56,967 bases of DNA. It comes from an uncultured Clostridium sp. Its GTDB lineage: Bacteria; Bacillota; Clostridia; TANB77; CAG-508. Location: assembly GCA_946545015.1 (NCBI GenBank), contig CAMNMV010000003.1, positions 1 to 56,967 on the forward strand, written 5' to 3'. Below the pieces are notes generated by a model. The model did not search any database and was not told the DNA's origin. It was given only the letters and a program-made list of their open reading frames with translations. The position numbers were made by a program, and so were the translations under genes. Positions 1-8,441 of the stretch are shown here, one piece after another. Position 1 is the first letter of the stretch. Every line of letters begins with the position of its first letter.

Positions 1-174
1 TACTATAGACTCATCTTCAATTTTATATTCCCATTTATATGGAACGCCTCCATTAGTCTTATAAGTCAGTTCTAACTCTTTAGTTCCTTCTGAACTTGAA
101 ATTATAACTTTTATAACAACAAATAAAACAATTACAAATATTATTCCAATACCTAACATTACTTTTTTATTCAT
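1..174 (-). CDS. Partial membrane-anchored protein, possibly chagasin-like
   Basis: Only the first 58 codons are in the window; the gene runs off the left edge in frame. It starts at an ATG (174-172) behind a TTTAGAGGTA ribosome binding site. The product has a short basic N-terminus (MNKK) and one hydrophobic segment (residues 5-25), then a charged extracellular part. The end, GGVPYKWEYKIEDESIV, recalls the G-Y-x-W strand of chagasin-type (I42) cysteine protease inhibitors, but too little is visible to assign it. The reading frame and membrane anchor are clear; the family is a guess. Confidence 0.55.
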   Translation of the reverse strand, partial: MNKKVMLGIGIIFVIVLFVVIKVIISSSEGTKELELTYKTNGGVPYKWEYKIEDESIV

Positions 175-233
175 ATATCTTACCTCTAAATTCCAAAATA
201 TTGTACACAAAATACTAATTCTTATTATATAAT

Positions 234-268
234 AAGGGACTGATAATTTCAACTAATTATCAGCCCTT
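234..268 (-). terminator. Hairpin downstream of the XRE-methyltransferase gene
   Basis: Inverted repeat with arms AAGGGaCTGATAATT and AATTATCAGCCCTT, one bulged base, about 20 bp beyond the stop codon of the gene at 289. A T-rich tract follows on the minus strand. Likely an intrinsic terminator, possibly working in both directions. Confidence 0.6.
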
Positions 269-288
269 TATATTGCAATACTTTATTT

Positions 289-1296
289 TTATTTAATTGC
301 TATTCTCATTTTATATGAATACATAGCGTCCAAAGTTTGCCCTTTAAATACTTTAGATAGCCTTTCATCTAATGTATTAAGTTCTTCAATTATTGCACCA
401 TAATTATATTTAATTGCACGTTGCATACTACTTTGACTTAATAAAAATTTCTTAAATCTCTCTTGAGCATATTTTTCTGTATGTGCAAAACATATTTCTC
501 TTGAATATTCGAATAATCCGCTTTTCCTTATATTATTCAAATGTTCTGTTTTATTGGTAACCCACTTATTATCATGATTTTCTAAGCTCACTGTTTTTCT
601 ACGAAGATAACCATCTAATTGTTCAAGTTCTTTATTTATTACAGGTGGATAATCAGCATCTATTACAGCAAATACTCCACCTTTTTTTAGTATTCTATAT
701 ACCTCTTTAAGTGTTGATTCTGGTTTCATCCAATGAAATGCTTGTGAACAAATAACAATATCAGCACATTCATTTTCTAATCCTGTTTTATCTCCATATC
801 CTTGAATAAATTTCATTTTTTCATTTTCTTTTGTTCTTGCTTTGCTTAACATATCTATTGATGGCTCTATTCCTATAACATTATCAGCGAATAGAATACA
901 TACTTCTGTTGACAATCCTGTTCCACAACCTATATCTACAATAGTGTTTATATCTTTTTTTAAATATATTTTCAAAATCTCAATAGCTTTACTTGGTAAT
1001 TTAGGTCTTCCTTCATCATAAGTATCTGCATAGCCTAAAAATCTCTCATATAACTTTTCAGTATTTTTAATGTCATCGCTTAATAATTCAAAATCAGCTA
1101 AATTTTCATTAATTAATTCATTCATTTTGCATTTCAAAACATTACAAAGTTTAAATATGTTTTCAACAGTTGGATATGATTCTCCTAATTCCCATTTAGA
1201 TACACTTTGCCTTGATACATCAACTAATTCAGCAAGTTGTTCCTGACTTATTTGCATATTTTTCCTTATATTATATAGATTTTCACTAAATTTCAT
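289..1296 (-). CDS. XRE-family HTH regulator fused to SAM methyltransferase
   Basis: The 335-residue product begins with an XRE/Cro helix-turn-helix (about residues 5-60; Q-x-x-L-A-E-L-V-D-V-S-R-Q-S-V-S-K-W-E), followed by a class I methyltransferase domain from about residue 90. Motif I is seen as VDIGCGTGLSTE, and CSQAFHWMKPE matches the UbiE/type-11 motif IV region. An in-frame Met lies 8 codons upstream, but the ATG at 1296 has a strong AAGGAGG site at good spacing, so it is taken as the start. It probably senses or modifies a small molecule and controls its own or nearby genes; the substrate cannot be read. It sits alone, with a terminator behind it. Confidence 0.85.
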   Translation of the reverse strand: MKFSENLYNIRKNMQISQEQLAELVDVSRQSVSKWELGESYPTVENIFKLCNVLKCKMNELINENLADFELLSDDIKNTEKLYERFLGYADTYDEGRPKLPSKAIEILKIYLKKDINTIVDIGCGTGLSTEVCILFADNVIGIEPSIDMLSKARTKENEKMKFIQGYGDKTGLENECADIVICSQAFHWMKPESTLKEVYRILKKGGVFAVIDADYPPVINKELEQLDGYLRRKTVSLENHDNKWVTNKTEHLNNIRKSGLFEYSREICFAHTEKYAQERFKKFLLSQSSMQRAIKYNYGAIIEELNTLDERLSKVFKGQTLDAMYSYKMRIAIK

Positions 1297-1378
1297 TAAT
1301 AATTCCTCCTTTGTATGCAATTATACTCTGGTTTATATCATTTTTCTAGCAACCTATAGTTGCACTTTTAGGTAAAAA

Positions 1379-1900
1379 CTATTTATATAATGAAAATGTT
1401 AAAATACTGTCGCCTTCACCTAGAATATCTTTTAATTCTTGTGAATTAACATCTTTTATTTTTCCTAATTTTGTATAATTCCATGAATTGGAATCATAAA
1501 ATAAAGATATCTGATTTCCCTGATATAATACTAAATCTCCTGGTATCGTTGTTATATTTTTATCTTCACGTGGAAGAGAAAAGCCTAAATCCCCAACTTT
1601 TTCAAAGCCGCCATATTCATGGACTTTTATTGTAATATCTTCATTTTTTAATTTTTCAACTAATTTTTCAGTAGCTAAATTATCTTCTAATTCTATATTT
1701 AATACTTGGTTATTCACTTTTATATATATTGTACCCATATCTTCAACCTTATTTTCTTTAATGTTTTTTTCATTATTTTCTTCATTAATTTTTCCAATAT
1801 CGTTATATTCCTCTTTATTGTTTCTTGGAGTTAAAAATATTACTAGTGTAAAGATAACAACTAATATTAAAGCAATTAATATCACTATCTTTTTATTCAT
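1379..1900 (-). CDS. Membrane-anchored cyclophilin-like fold protein
   Basis: The 173-residue protein has an N-terminal membrane anchor (residues 4-23), an Asn/Glu/Lys-rich linker (about 27-52), and a C-terminal domain starting near GTIYIKVNNQVLNIELEDN. The domain resembles the Cyclophil_like2 family: G-F-E-K-V-G-D-L-G-F-S-L-P near the middle and GDLVLYQGNQISLFYDSN with the N-Y-T-K-L-G-K-I ending. These proteins have a cyclophilin-like barrel but usually no proven prolyl isomerase activity. The stop lies 11 bp from the end of the neighbouring alpha/beta hydrolase start side, so the two may be co-transcribed. The fold call is fairly secure; function is unknown. Confidence 0.75.
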   Translation of the reverse strand: MNKKIVILIALILVVIFTLVIFLTPRNNKEEYNDIGKINEENNEKNIKENKVEDMGTIYIKVNNQVLNIELEDNLATEKLVEKLKNEDITIKVHEYGGFEKVGDLGFSLPREDKNITTIPGDLVLYQGNQISLFYDSNSWNYTKLGKIKDVNSQELKDILGEGDSILTFSLYK

Positions 1901-1911
1901 CTTTTCACATC

Positions 1912-2940
1912 CTATTTTATATTTTTTCTTATAAACTCTTCCATTTTGTCAAATGGAATTATATCTTTTTGATCATATAAATCACAATGTGAAGCACCTT
2001 CTACTGTTAATAATTCTTTATTATCTGTATACTTACTATCTTTTATCATATTTTCATATGCATCTTTTCCAAAATAATAAGAATGTGCTTTATTACCATG
2101 TACTATCATTACTGCGTTTCTAATTTCATTGGAATAATAAAGCAATCTTGTATTTAAAAGTGATGTTCCAGCTGTTACACTCCATCCACCATTTGAATTC
2201 AAACTTCTTCTATGATATCCACGAGAAGTCTTATAATATGCATAATAATCTTTTACAAATTGTGGTGCATCATCTGGTAATGGATCTATTACTCCACCTG
2301 CAAGTGCATATTCTTTATTCTTAAAATCTTCAGTTCTTTGAGTATTTATTTTAATTCTTGCTTGATATCTTTTTTCTTCATTATCTTCTTGGTCAAAATA
2401 ACCATTTCCTGTAACTCTTGACATATCATACATAGTTGAAGCAATTGTTGCTTTTATTCTTGTATCAATACATGCTGTTTGAATTGCCATACCTCCCCAA
2501 CCACATATTCCTATTATTGATATTTTTTCACTATCAACATTTTCTAAGTTAGATAAAAAATCTACTGCTGATTGAAAATCTTCTACATTTATATCAGGAG
2601 AATTCATATATCTTGGTTCTCCACTGCTTTCTCCTGTAAATGATGGATCAAATGCTACTGTCAAAAATCCTCTTTCAGCCATTTCTTGTGCATACAATCC
2701 TGAACTTTGTTCCTTAACTGCGCCAAAAGGTCCACATACTGCTATTGCAGGTAGCAATCCATTATATTCTTTAGGTATATACATATCTGCCGCTATTGTA
2801 ATTCCAAAATGGTTTTTAAAAGTCACTTTTTTATGATTTACAATTTCACTTTTTGGAAACACTTTATCCCATTCTTCAGTCAATATCAACTCTTCTTCTT
2901 TTATTTTACTACTTGTAATTTCCCCATAATTAATTCCCAT
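1912..2940 (-). CDS. Alpha/beta hydrolase with Cys nucleophile motif
   Basis: A 342-residue alpha/beta hydrolase of the dienelactone hydrolase/YcjY type. The nucleophile elbow reads GICGWGG with Cys146 where most members have Ser, and the catalytic His is in EGASHCDLYD (about H318). The oxyanion region is AVCGPFGAVKEQ. Members act on small ester or lactone substrates; none can be named. The ATG (2940) has an AGGAGG site and overlaps the stop of the upstream metallo-hydrolase gene by one base (TAATG), indicating translational coupling. No signal peptide is seen, so it is cytosolic. Confidence 0.85.
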   Translation of the reverse strand: MGINYGEITSSKIKEEELILTEEWDKVFPKSEIVNHKKVTFKNHFGITIAADMYIPKEYNGLLPAIAVCGPFGAVKEQSSGLYAQEMAERGFLTVAFDPSFTGESSGEPRYMNSPDINVEDFQSAVDFLSNLENVDSEKISIIGICGWGGMAIQTACIDTRIKATIASTMYDMSRVTGNGYFDQEDNEEKRYQARIKINTQRTEDFKNKEYALAGGVIDPLPDDAPQFVKDYYAYYKTSRGYHRRSLNSNGGWSVTAGTSLLNTRLLYYSNEIRNAVMIVHGNKAHSYYFGKDAYENMIKDSKYTDNKELLTVEGASHCDLYDQKDIIPFDKMEEFIRKNIK

Positions 2941-3527
2941 TAAAAATCCTCCTTATTTATAGTTTGCTCATGATGTCCATAATATATTTTTGATATATTA
3001 TGGCTTAATATATCATTCCAACTATTATTTATCTTTTCATCATTAAATGCCTTTGCTGATTTTAAATCATATAAATCTCCGACAAAAGCCCCTCCATTAT
3101 CTAATATCATAGAAATACTATCTTCACTGTGTCCTGGAGTATATATTATTTCTCCATCTATTCCTAATTTTTTTAAAAACTCTCTGCTTTCATCACATGA
3201 AATTATTACTGGTTTGGTATTTATTGGATTAAAATTTGTATTTTTATCTTTTTCTAATATTTTGTCTGAGCAATGTATATAATCTTTCTGAACATCTACT
3301 ACTAATAATTTTGTATTCATATTATCTAATATATCTTGTGCTATCCCCATATGATCTGGATGATAATGTGTAATCAAAAGATAATCTATATTTTTTATAT
3401 TCAATTCTTTAATTTTTTTATAAAACAAGTGTAAAGTACCAGCCCAGTCTGTATCAACTAGTATACTTCCATTCTTTCCTTCTATATAGTAACAATTTGT
3501 GTTACCATATTTCACCAATTGTATCAT
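2940..3527 (-). CDS. MBL-fold metallo-hydrolase
   Basis: A 195-residue metallo-beta-lactamase fold protein. The metal-binding motif THYHPDH is at about residues 53-59, the third His in YTPGHSEDS (about 132), and the bridging Asp in FVGDLYD. It is short for the family and resembles glyoxalase II-like hydrolases acting on thioesters or similar substrates. It is translated just before the alpha/beta hydrolase (one-base TAATG overlap), so the pair forms a two-gene hydrolase unit. The start ATG follows a weak GGATAATATC-type site. The substrate is unknown. Confidence 0.85.
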   Translation of the reverse strand: MIQLVKYGNTNCYYIEGKNGSILVDTDWAGTLHLFYKKIKELNIKNIDYLLITHYHPDHMGIAQDILDNMNTKLLVVDVQKDYIHCSDKILEKDKNTNFNPINTKPVIISCDESREFLKKLGIDGEIIYTPGHSEDSISMILDNGGAFVGDLYDLKSAKAFNDEKINNSWNDILSHNISKIYYGHHEQTINKEDF

Positions 3528-3561
3528 GATATTATCCTTTCATTTACTATTTATCCATCTT

Positions 3562-3675
3562 TTAAATCCAATTTTCTATTTTATTTTTAGAATTTTTGCA
3601 GTCTACGCCTCTTATTGCAATGTTATCGTCTAATACATTTGCTCCTTTACAAATTCTTTTAACATCTTTTGGAAC
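3562..3675 (-). pseudogene. C-terminal remnant of a flavodoxin-like gene
   Basis: Between the YoaP-like gene and the metallo-hydrolase a minus-strand frame encodes VPKDVKRICKGANVLDD, then NIAIRGVDCKNSKNKI, then ENWI and a stop. The pattern K-G-A-N-V-L-x-x-x-A-I-R-G-x-x-x-x-x-S-x-x-x-I-x-x-W-I is that of the last helix and strand of long flavodoxin-like proteins. No start codon or FMN-binding N-terminus remains; the homology stops at the end of the neighbouring gene. It is read as a decayed tail left by a deletion. The coding character is clear; the family is a moderate-confidence call. Confidence 0.5.
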
Positions 3676-3688
3676 CCTTCTATAAATA

Positions 3689-4432
3689 TTATTTTAATAA
3701 CTTTTCTAATGCATTTGCATTTAAAATAGTATTGGATATAAATTCTCCCTTATAAAAATTAGCCCAATTGTTAAAAACACAAGGAGCATTTTTAGCTTTT
3801 TCTAAAGAATCTATTTTAATAAAATTTAACCTTATATTTTTTTCTTTTGCATAATCTGATAATTCTTTTACTTCATATTCTACATAAGGGCATTCATTAC
3901 TATAATAAATAGTAAATTCTTGATTATCAATTTTCATATTTCTTGCATTTTTATTAAACTTTGGTGTTTCACTTTCTTCGAATTTTAGTGCTAACAATTC
4001 ATAATCACCTATACTATCTACAACTTCAAATCCATAATGTTCAAAGAATTTCTTTTCTCCTAAAAATGGTTTTTTCTTTTTAGATACTAAAGTACAAATA
4101 CCGCTTTTACCTTTTTCTTTAGAATCATTTATTGCATATTGAATCAATTCTTTTCCAATTCCTTTTCCTTTAAAACTTCCTGCAACCCATAAACAATAAA
4201 TGTATTCATAATTTTCTCCACTGATAGGAACCCATGATGTTTCTAATGGTTCATATTCTATAAATATTTTTCCTCTTGCATTTAATTTTCTAAATACATG
4301 TCCATCTTTTAATTTTTCTTTTATCCATTGTTTTTTACAATCAACTCCATCTTGATGTTTTGGATCACCTATTGCACAGCATATATGTTCATCATCAATA
4401 TTTTCCAATGTTAAATTTATATATTCATTCAT
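3689..4432 (-). CDS. GNAT acetyltransferase with C-terminal YoaP-like domain
   Basis: The 247-residue protein matches the YoaP architecture: an N-terminal GNAT domain (about residues 5-150, acetyl-CoA loop GSFKGKGIGKELI) followed by a thioredoxin-like YoaP domain (about 165-247; YYSNECPYVEYEV, then NAPCVFNNWANFYKGEF). Two Cys lie in N-E-C-P-Y and A-P-C-V-F. An upstream Met six codons earlier lacks spacing to a Shine-Dalgarno; the chosen ATG (4432) has GAGGAG about 10 bases upstream. Members are linked to resistance or detoxification, but the substrate is unknown. It is bracketed by two gene remnants, so this stretch has been rearranged. Confidence 0.85.
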   Translation of the reverse strand: MNEYINLTLENIDDEHICCAIGDPKHQDGVDCKKQWIKEKLKDGHVFRKLNARGKIFIEYEPLETSWVPISGENYEYIYCLWVAGSFKGKGIGKELIQYAINDSKEKGKSGICTLVSKKKKPFLGEKKFFEHYGFEVVDSIGDYELLALKFEESETPKFNKNARNMKIDNQEFTIYYSNECPYVEYEVKELSDYAKEKNIRLNFIKIDSLEKAKNAPCVFNNWANFYKGEFISNTILNANALEKLLK

Positions 4433-4480
4433 AATTTTGTTTCTCCTCATTTTTCTTTTTATATTATGCTTATTTCTATT

Positions 4481-4709
4481 TTACCATATAAATGGTATTA
4501 CTTTATATTTTACTTTTTCTTTATATTCTGCATATCCTTTTAAATCTTTTCCTAGAATATGTATTTTCTCTTAAAACCTCTGCATACAAAATATATGCTA
4601 TTACGAATAAAACAGAAGATATTATTATTACAATATCAGGTAATTTTATCCAATTAAATCTAAAATTAAGTCCTGAAACTATAAAACCTGTTAAAAACTC
4701 AAAATTCCT
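4481..4709 (-). pseudogene. Decayed isoprenylcysteine methyltransferase-family gene
   Basis: The minus strand keeps two pieces of an ICMT/phospholipid methyltransferase-like membrane protein. One frame gives FLTGFIVSGLNFRFNW, then IVIIISSVLFVIAYIL and YAEVLRENTYS. After a frame change comes KDLKGYAEYKEKVKYKV followed by IPFIW and a stop. The L-x-G-Y-x-E-Y-x-x-K-V-x-Y-x-x-I-P-x-x-W tail is a hallmark of this family. The N-terminus and the catalytic middle (with the usual RHP motif) are missing, so the gene is broken by an internal deletion. Together with the flavodoxin tail it marks gene decay on both sides of the YoaP-like gene. Confidence 0.7.
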
Positions 4710-4712
4710 TTT

Positions 4713-5288
4713 TTATTTTTCTTGTTCATACCATTTTGCAAATTCTTTCATTGCTTGTACTGAACCGTCAATTTTTCTTCTTTCTTCTCTTTCTTTATCA
4801 TCCATTTCCGCCAATGTTTTATCAAAACCTTGTGGTTTAAAAATATACCATAAATCAGACCATTTTTCCTTTCTATTTAAGCCTTGAACTTTTTTGGATA
4901 AATTACCTGGATGTCTCCCATAAAAATAGTGTATTTGTTTTCCATCATGATATGCTAAACATTCATTAAAAGCACACTTTCTATTTTCTTTGTTTTCCAT
5001 CAGTTTCAAAATACCATCAATTCCTATAGTATCTAATGAAAAATTCACAAAAGCTCTTGGAAAGCCATTTAATTCATCAATTCTAAAGTCAGTATCCATC
5101 GCTAAACAAGGCCTTTTTACTATCTCATATGCCTGTTTTACTTTAGCAGTCGCTATTTCTTTAATATCATCACTTCTAGGTTCATCTAATTCATAATTAA
5201 AAGTTGTAAATTTCAAATTTCTAAAATACTTTTCTGCTGATTTTATTTTTCCTATATTATGTGTGACAAAAACTATTTCATTTTCCAT
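4713..5288 (-). CDS. HAM1/RdgB-like non-canonical purine NTP pyrophosphatase
   Basis: A 191-residue protein with the HAM1/RdgB/ITPase signature: FVTHNIGKIKSAEKYF at the N-terminus (T-x-N-x-x-K-x-x-E) and AMDTDFRIDELNGFPRA in place of the usual E-D-S-G-L...L-x-G-x-P-G. These enzymes hydrolyse dITP, XTP and ITP to monophosphates and keep them out of DNA. The sequence is divergent (D-T-D instead of D-S-G), so specificity may differ. A second, equally divergent family member lies at 10340. The ATG has an AGGAG site. Cytosolic. Confidence 0.75.
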   Translation of the reverse strand: MENEIVFVTHNIGKIKSAEKYFRNLKFTTFNYELDEPRSDDIKEIATAKVKQAYEIVKRPCLAMDTDFRIDELNGFPRAFVNFSLDTIGIDGILKLMENKENRKCAFNECLAYHDGKQIHYFYGRHPGNLSKKVQGLNRKEKWSDLWYIFKPQGFDKTLAEMDDKEREERRKIDGSVQAMKEFAKWYEQEK

Positions 5289-5303
5289 TATATTTCTCCT
5301 AAT

Positions 5304-5852
5304 TTATTTATTCTTTATCCATTCTTCTTTAAGCAATCCTGTAATATATTCATCTTCAACATTACCTGTTGCTTGTGATATGAATTTTTTTCTTTTTATT
5401 CCTTCATCTTTATATCCAAACTTTAATTGCATGTTACGCGATTTTACATTATCTTTGAAATATCCATTTTCTAATCTTCTTAATCCTAATTCTTCAAATG
5501 CATATTTTATTCTTGCTCCAAATGCCTCTGTTCCATATCCATGTCCTTGGTATTTTTCATTTAGCCAAATACCTCCGCCAGCTGTTCCATTTGCATAACT
5601 TATATTACTAATTTGAGTTCCTCCAATTACTTTATTTTCTTCTTTTAGTACAATAGCAAAATTATACAAATTGTTTTCTATTGTTTTATTTATAAATTTT
5701 TTTGCATCTTCTACTGTATATGGAAATGGTGCTCCTGCTAGCCATTTGCTAACATTTATATTATTCAATCCTTCTACTAAATCATCTATATCTTCTAAAG
5801 TCCATATTCTCAATATTAATCTATCTGTTTCAATTATTATATTTTTTTCCAT
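5304..5852 (-). CDS. GNAT N-acetyltransferase, RimJ/RimL type
   Basis: A 182-residue acetyltransferase of the RimJ/RimL (Acetyltransf_3) group: ETDRLILRIWTLEDIDDL at the N-terminus, the acetyl-CoA loop NEKYQGHGYGTEA near residue 105, and N-V-K-S-R-N-M-Q-L-K-F-G-Y-K near the end. The start is set at 5852, where AGGAG lies five bases upstream; a Met five codons earlier has no such site. It may acetylate a protein N-terminus, antibiotic or metabolite; nothing narrows this down. It ends 15 bp before the HAM1-like gene start and may be co-transcribed with it. Confidence 0.85.
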   Translation of the reverse strand: MEKNIIIETDRLILRIWTLEDIDDLVEGLNNINVSKWLAGAPFPYTVEDAKKFINKTIENNLYNFAIVLKEENKVIGGTQISNISYANGTAGGGIWLNEKYQGHGYGTEAFGARIKYAFEELGLRRLENGYFKDNVKSRNMQLKFGYKDEGIKRKKFISQATGNVEDEYITGLLKEEWIKNK

Positions 5853-5879
5853 ATTTTCTCCTAACAAATTTATAACTTA

Positions 5880-7640
5880 TTAACTTTCTATTAATTGGCA
5901 TAAATCACTAATTTTTTCAGGAGTAATTCCCAAATTTTCTAGTAATTGTTTTGCATCATATCTATCATAAAATTCTTTATCTAATCCCAAATTTTTAACT
6001 TTAATATTTGAAATTCCTAAATAACTAGCAATTTTTTGTCCAAATCCACCATCTATAATTCCATCTTCCAATGTAATTACTAATTGGTGTTTTTCTTTTA
6101 AAGAATCCAAACATTGTTTATCTATATCATTAATAAACCTTGGATTAATTAGTGTAGGTTTAAATCCGAATTTTTCTTCTATTAATTTAGAAGCTTGTTC
6201 TCCTATTTGATAAAAATCACCAGCAGCAATTAGAGCGACTTTTTCTCCTTGTTGTTCAACTTTAAATTTATTTATACAATTTGAATAATCAATTATTCCT
6301 TCACGATTATCATTTATAACGCCATTTCCTGGCATTAATAACATTACAGGATATTTATTTTGATCTACAGCCCAATTAAGCATTGATAGATATTCTTGTT
6401 TATTCGTAGGAGCTAAAATTAATAAATTTGGAATATGTGAAAATGCAGAAATTGTAAATATTCCTAAATGAGTTACATCATTTAATCCGAAAACTGATGT
6501 ATATCCTAACACTATTGTTGCAGCATTATTATTTATGCATAAATCTTGTGATATTTGATCATAAGTTCTTTGGATGAATGTAGAGTTTGTTCCAAATACT
6601 GGTTTTCCTCCATTTTTGGCAATTCCTGAAATTAATCCTACTGCATTTTCTTCAGCAATTCCTACATCTATAAACTGTTTTCCAGCTTGTATTCTTTTTT
6701 CTTCTGTAAAACCAAAGCTTGTTGGAACTCCTGCCGCAACAGCTACTACTTTATTATCACTTTTCATTTTATCTAGTAATAAATCGGCGGTTAAGTTTGT
6801 ATAATCTTCCATACTTCCAAAATCAATTAAAGATTTTCCAGTTTTCCTATCAAACGGACTAGCCCAATGCCAATTTTCCCTATTTTCTTCTGCTAATTTA
6901 TATCCTTTTCCTTTAATTGTATTAATATGAACAACTATTGGATGATCTATGTCTTTTACTTTTTGAAATAATTTAATCAATTTTTCAATATTATTTCCTT
7001 CTTCTTCATATATATAATCTAATCCAAATGCTGTAAATAAATTAGTTTTAGCAGTTCCATTTCTTAGTTCTTCTAAATTTTTATATAACCCACCATGATT
7101 TTCTGCAATTGACTGTTGGTTATCATTTACTATAATTATTAAATTAGAATTTAATTCTGAACCTGCAAAATCCAACGCCTCTAGTGCTTCTCCTCCACTC
7201 AAAGATCCATCTCCAATTACAGCAATTATATTTTCATTATCATTTTTCAAATCTCTTCCTTTAGCCAAACCACAAGCAAGAGAAACAGATGTAGAAGTAT
7301 GCCCTATTATAAAATGATCATGTTCAGATTCTTCTGGAGCTGAATATCCTGATATCTCCATTATTCTCTCTTCATCAATATATCCATATGCCCTTCCTGT
7401 TAGCATTTTGTGTGGATATGTTTGATGTGATACATCAAATACAAATTTATCTTTTGGAGAATTAAACACATAATGCATAGCAATTGTTGCTTCAACAAAT
7501 CCAAAATTTGGTCCAAAATGTCCTCCTATTTTTGTCAATCTATTGAATAATCCTTCTCTAATTTCTCCTGCTAAAATATCTAATTCTTCTAAATTTAATT
7601 TTTTAACATCTTCTGGTCCATTAATATTTTCTAAATACAT
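5880..7640 (-). CDS. Divergent 1-deoxy-D-xylulose-5-phosphate synthase-like protein
   Basis: A 586-residue thiamine-diphosphate transketolase-family protein. Features of DXS are clear: GGHFGPNFGFVEATIAMHY, FDVSHQTYPHKMLTGR, the ThDP/Mg motif GDGSLSGGEALEAL with N-D-N-Q downstream, and the catalytic Glu in DVGIAEENAV. It is shorter than ordinary DXS (about 620-640) and differs at conserved places: the D-H-Q-x-Y-x-H-K loop is present, but the usual Y-D-Q-x-x-H-D reads YDQISQDL, with Gln for His. It could be the functional DXS for isoprenoid and thiamine synthesis, or a paralogue with another acceptor aldehyde. It stands alone behind an AAGGAGG site. Confidence 0.8.
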   Translation of the reverse strand: MYLENINGPEDVKKLNLEELDILAGEIREGLFNRLTKIGGHFGPNFGFVEATIAMHYVFNSPKDKFVFDVSHQTYPHKMLTGRAYGYIDEERIMEISGYSAPEESEHDHFIIGHTSTSVSLACGLAKGRDLKNDNENIIAVIGDGSLSGGEALEALDFAGSELNSNLIIIVNDNQQSIAENHGGLYKNLEELRNGTAKTNLFTAFGLDYIYEEEGNNIEKLIKLFQKVKDIDHPIVVHINTIKGKGYKLAEENRENWHWASPFDRKTGKSLIDFGSMEDYTNLTADLLLDKMKSDNKVVAVAAGVPTSFGFTEEKRIQAGKQFIDVGIAEENAVGLISGIAKNGGKPVFGTNSTFIQRTYDQISQDLCINNNAATIVLGYTSVFGLNDVTHLGIFTISAFSHIPNLLILAPTNKQEYLSMLNWAVDQNKYPVMLLMPGNGVINDNREGIIDYSNCINKFKVEQQGEKVALIAAGDFYQIGEQASKLIEEKFGFKPTLINPRFINDIDKQCLDSLKEKHQLVITLEDGIIDGGFGQKIASYLGISNIKVKNLGLDKEFYDRYDAKQLLENLGITPEKISDLCQLIES

Positions 7641-7685
7641 TTTTTCCTCCTTGTATAAAATATAATTTAAAATTTAATTTTAACT

Positions 7686-8261
7686 TTATTTTACATTTTT
7701 ATTTCTAATGTAATCTCCGTTAAACTCATTTTCAAGTATATCCATATGAAGTTTATCATAATATTTACCATTTAAAAATATTTCTTCTCTACTTCTTCCT
7801 GTATCTTTAAATCCACATTTTAAATAACATCTATGTGCTCTTTCATTTACTTCAAGTAAATCTAATCTAATACTATGTAAATTCACATATTTGAAACCAT
7901 ATTCTAATAATAATTTTATTGCTTCTGTTCCATATCCATTATTTCTAAAATTTGCATCTCCAATAAATATTCCTAAAACTGCACTTCTTTGAATCCAATC
8001 AATATTCTCTAATCCAATTGTTCCTATAAGCTTATTAGAGTTTAATTCTACAATATTAAAATTTCTGTTTTCAGTATTTCTTACTGAATTTTCCAGCCAT
8101 TCTTTTTCTCCTACTAATGTTGTAATTTGTCCGCTTCTCCCTGTATAATCTGTAACATTAAAATCATTCATCCATTCAGTAAATTTTTGAATTTCTTCTT
8201 CTGAAACACCTTTAGGTGATAAATATATTCTGTCTCCTACTAATTTTTTAAAACTCTCCAT
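7686..8261 (-). CDS. GNAT N-acetyltransferase, RimJ/RimL type
   Basis: A 191-residue GNAT protein. It begins LVGDRIYLSPKGVSEEEI, carries G-I-F-I-G-D-A-N-F-R-N-N-G-Y-G-T-E-A as the acetyl-CoA loop (about residues 95-113), and has LDLLEVNERAHRCYLKCGF, the classic strand-5/helix region of RimL-like enzymes. The ATG follows AAAGGAG. Substrate unknown. It sits just upstream of the DXS-like gene in transcription order (45 bp gap), so the two could share a message, although no functional link is evident. Confidence 0.85.
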   Translation of the reverse strand: MESFKKLVGDRIYLSPKGVSEEEIQKFTEWMNDFNVTDYTGRSGQITTLVGEKEWLENSVRNTENRNFNIVELNSNKLIGTIGLENIDWIQRSAVLGIFIGDANFRNNGYGTEAIKLLLEYGFKYVNLHSIRLDLLEVNERAHRCYLKCGFKDTGRSREEIFLNGKYYDKLHMDILENEFNGDYIRNKNVK

Positions 8262-8381
8262 ATTCTGCTCCTTTCTAATTTAACTTTTTATTTAACCTTA
8301 ATTTATATTAGCATTATTAAACTATTTAACTATTTTACAATATTTTTTAATTTCAATAATATTTTTTATTTATTCTAGCAT

Positions 8382-8412
8382 AAAAGCAAGTGAGTTTCAA
8401 TCACTTGCTTTT
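8382..8412. terminator. Hairpin terminator, AAGCAAGTGA repeat copy 1
   Basis: A perfect 12-bp stem (AAAAGCAAGTGA / TCACTTGCTTTT) with a 7-base loop and T-runs on both sides, downstream of the gene at 8442. Nearly the same stem recurs at 9204 and 10995. Confidence 0.85.
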
Positions 8413-8441
8413 TATTATTTTTCTAATTATAAATATATAAT

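Noticed and set aside
4492..4887. Plus-strand frame across the ICMT remnant
   Set aside because: It runs opposite the decayed methyltransferase and the HAM1-like gene; Leu/Phe/Ser-rich composition is typical of an antisense shadow.
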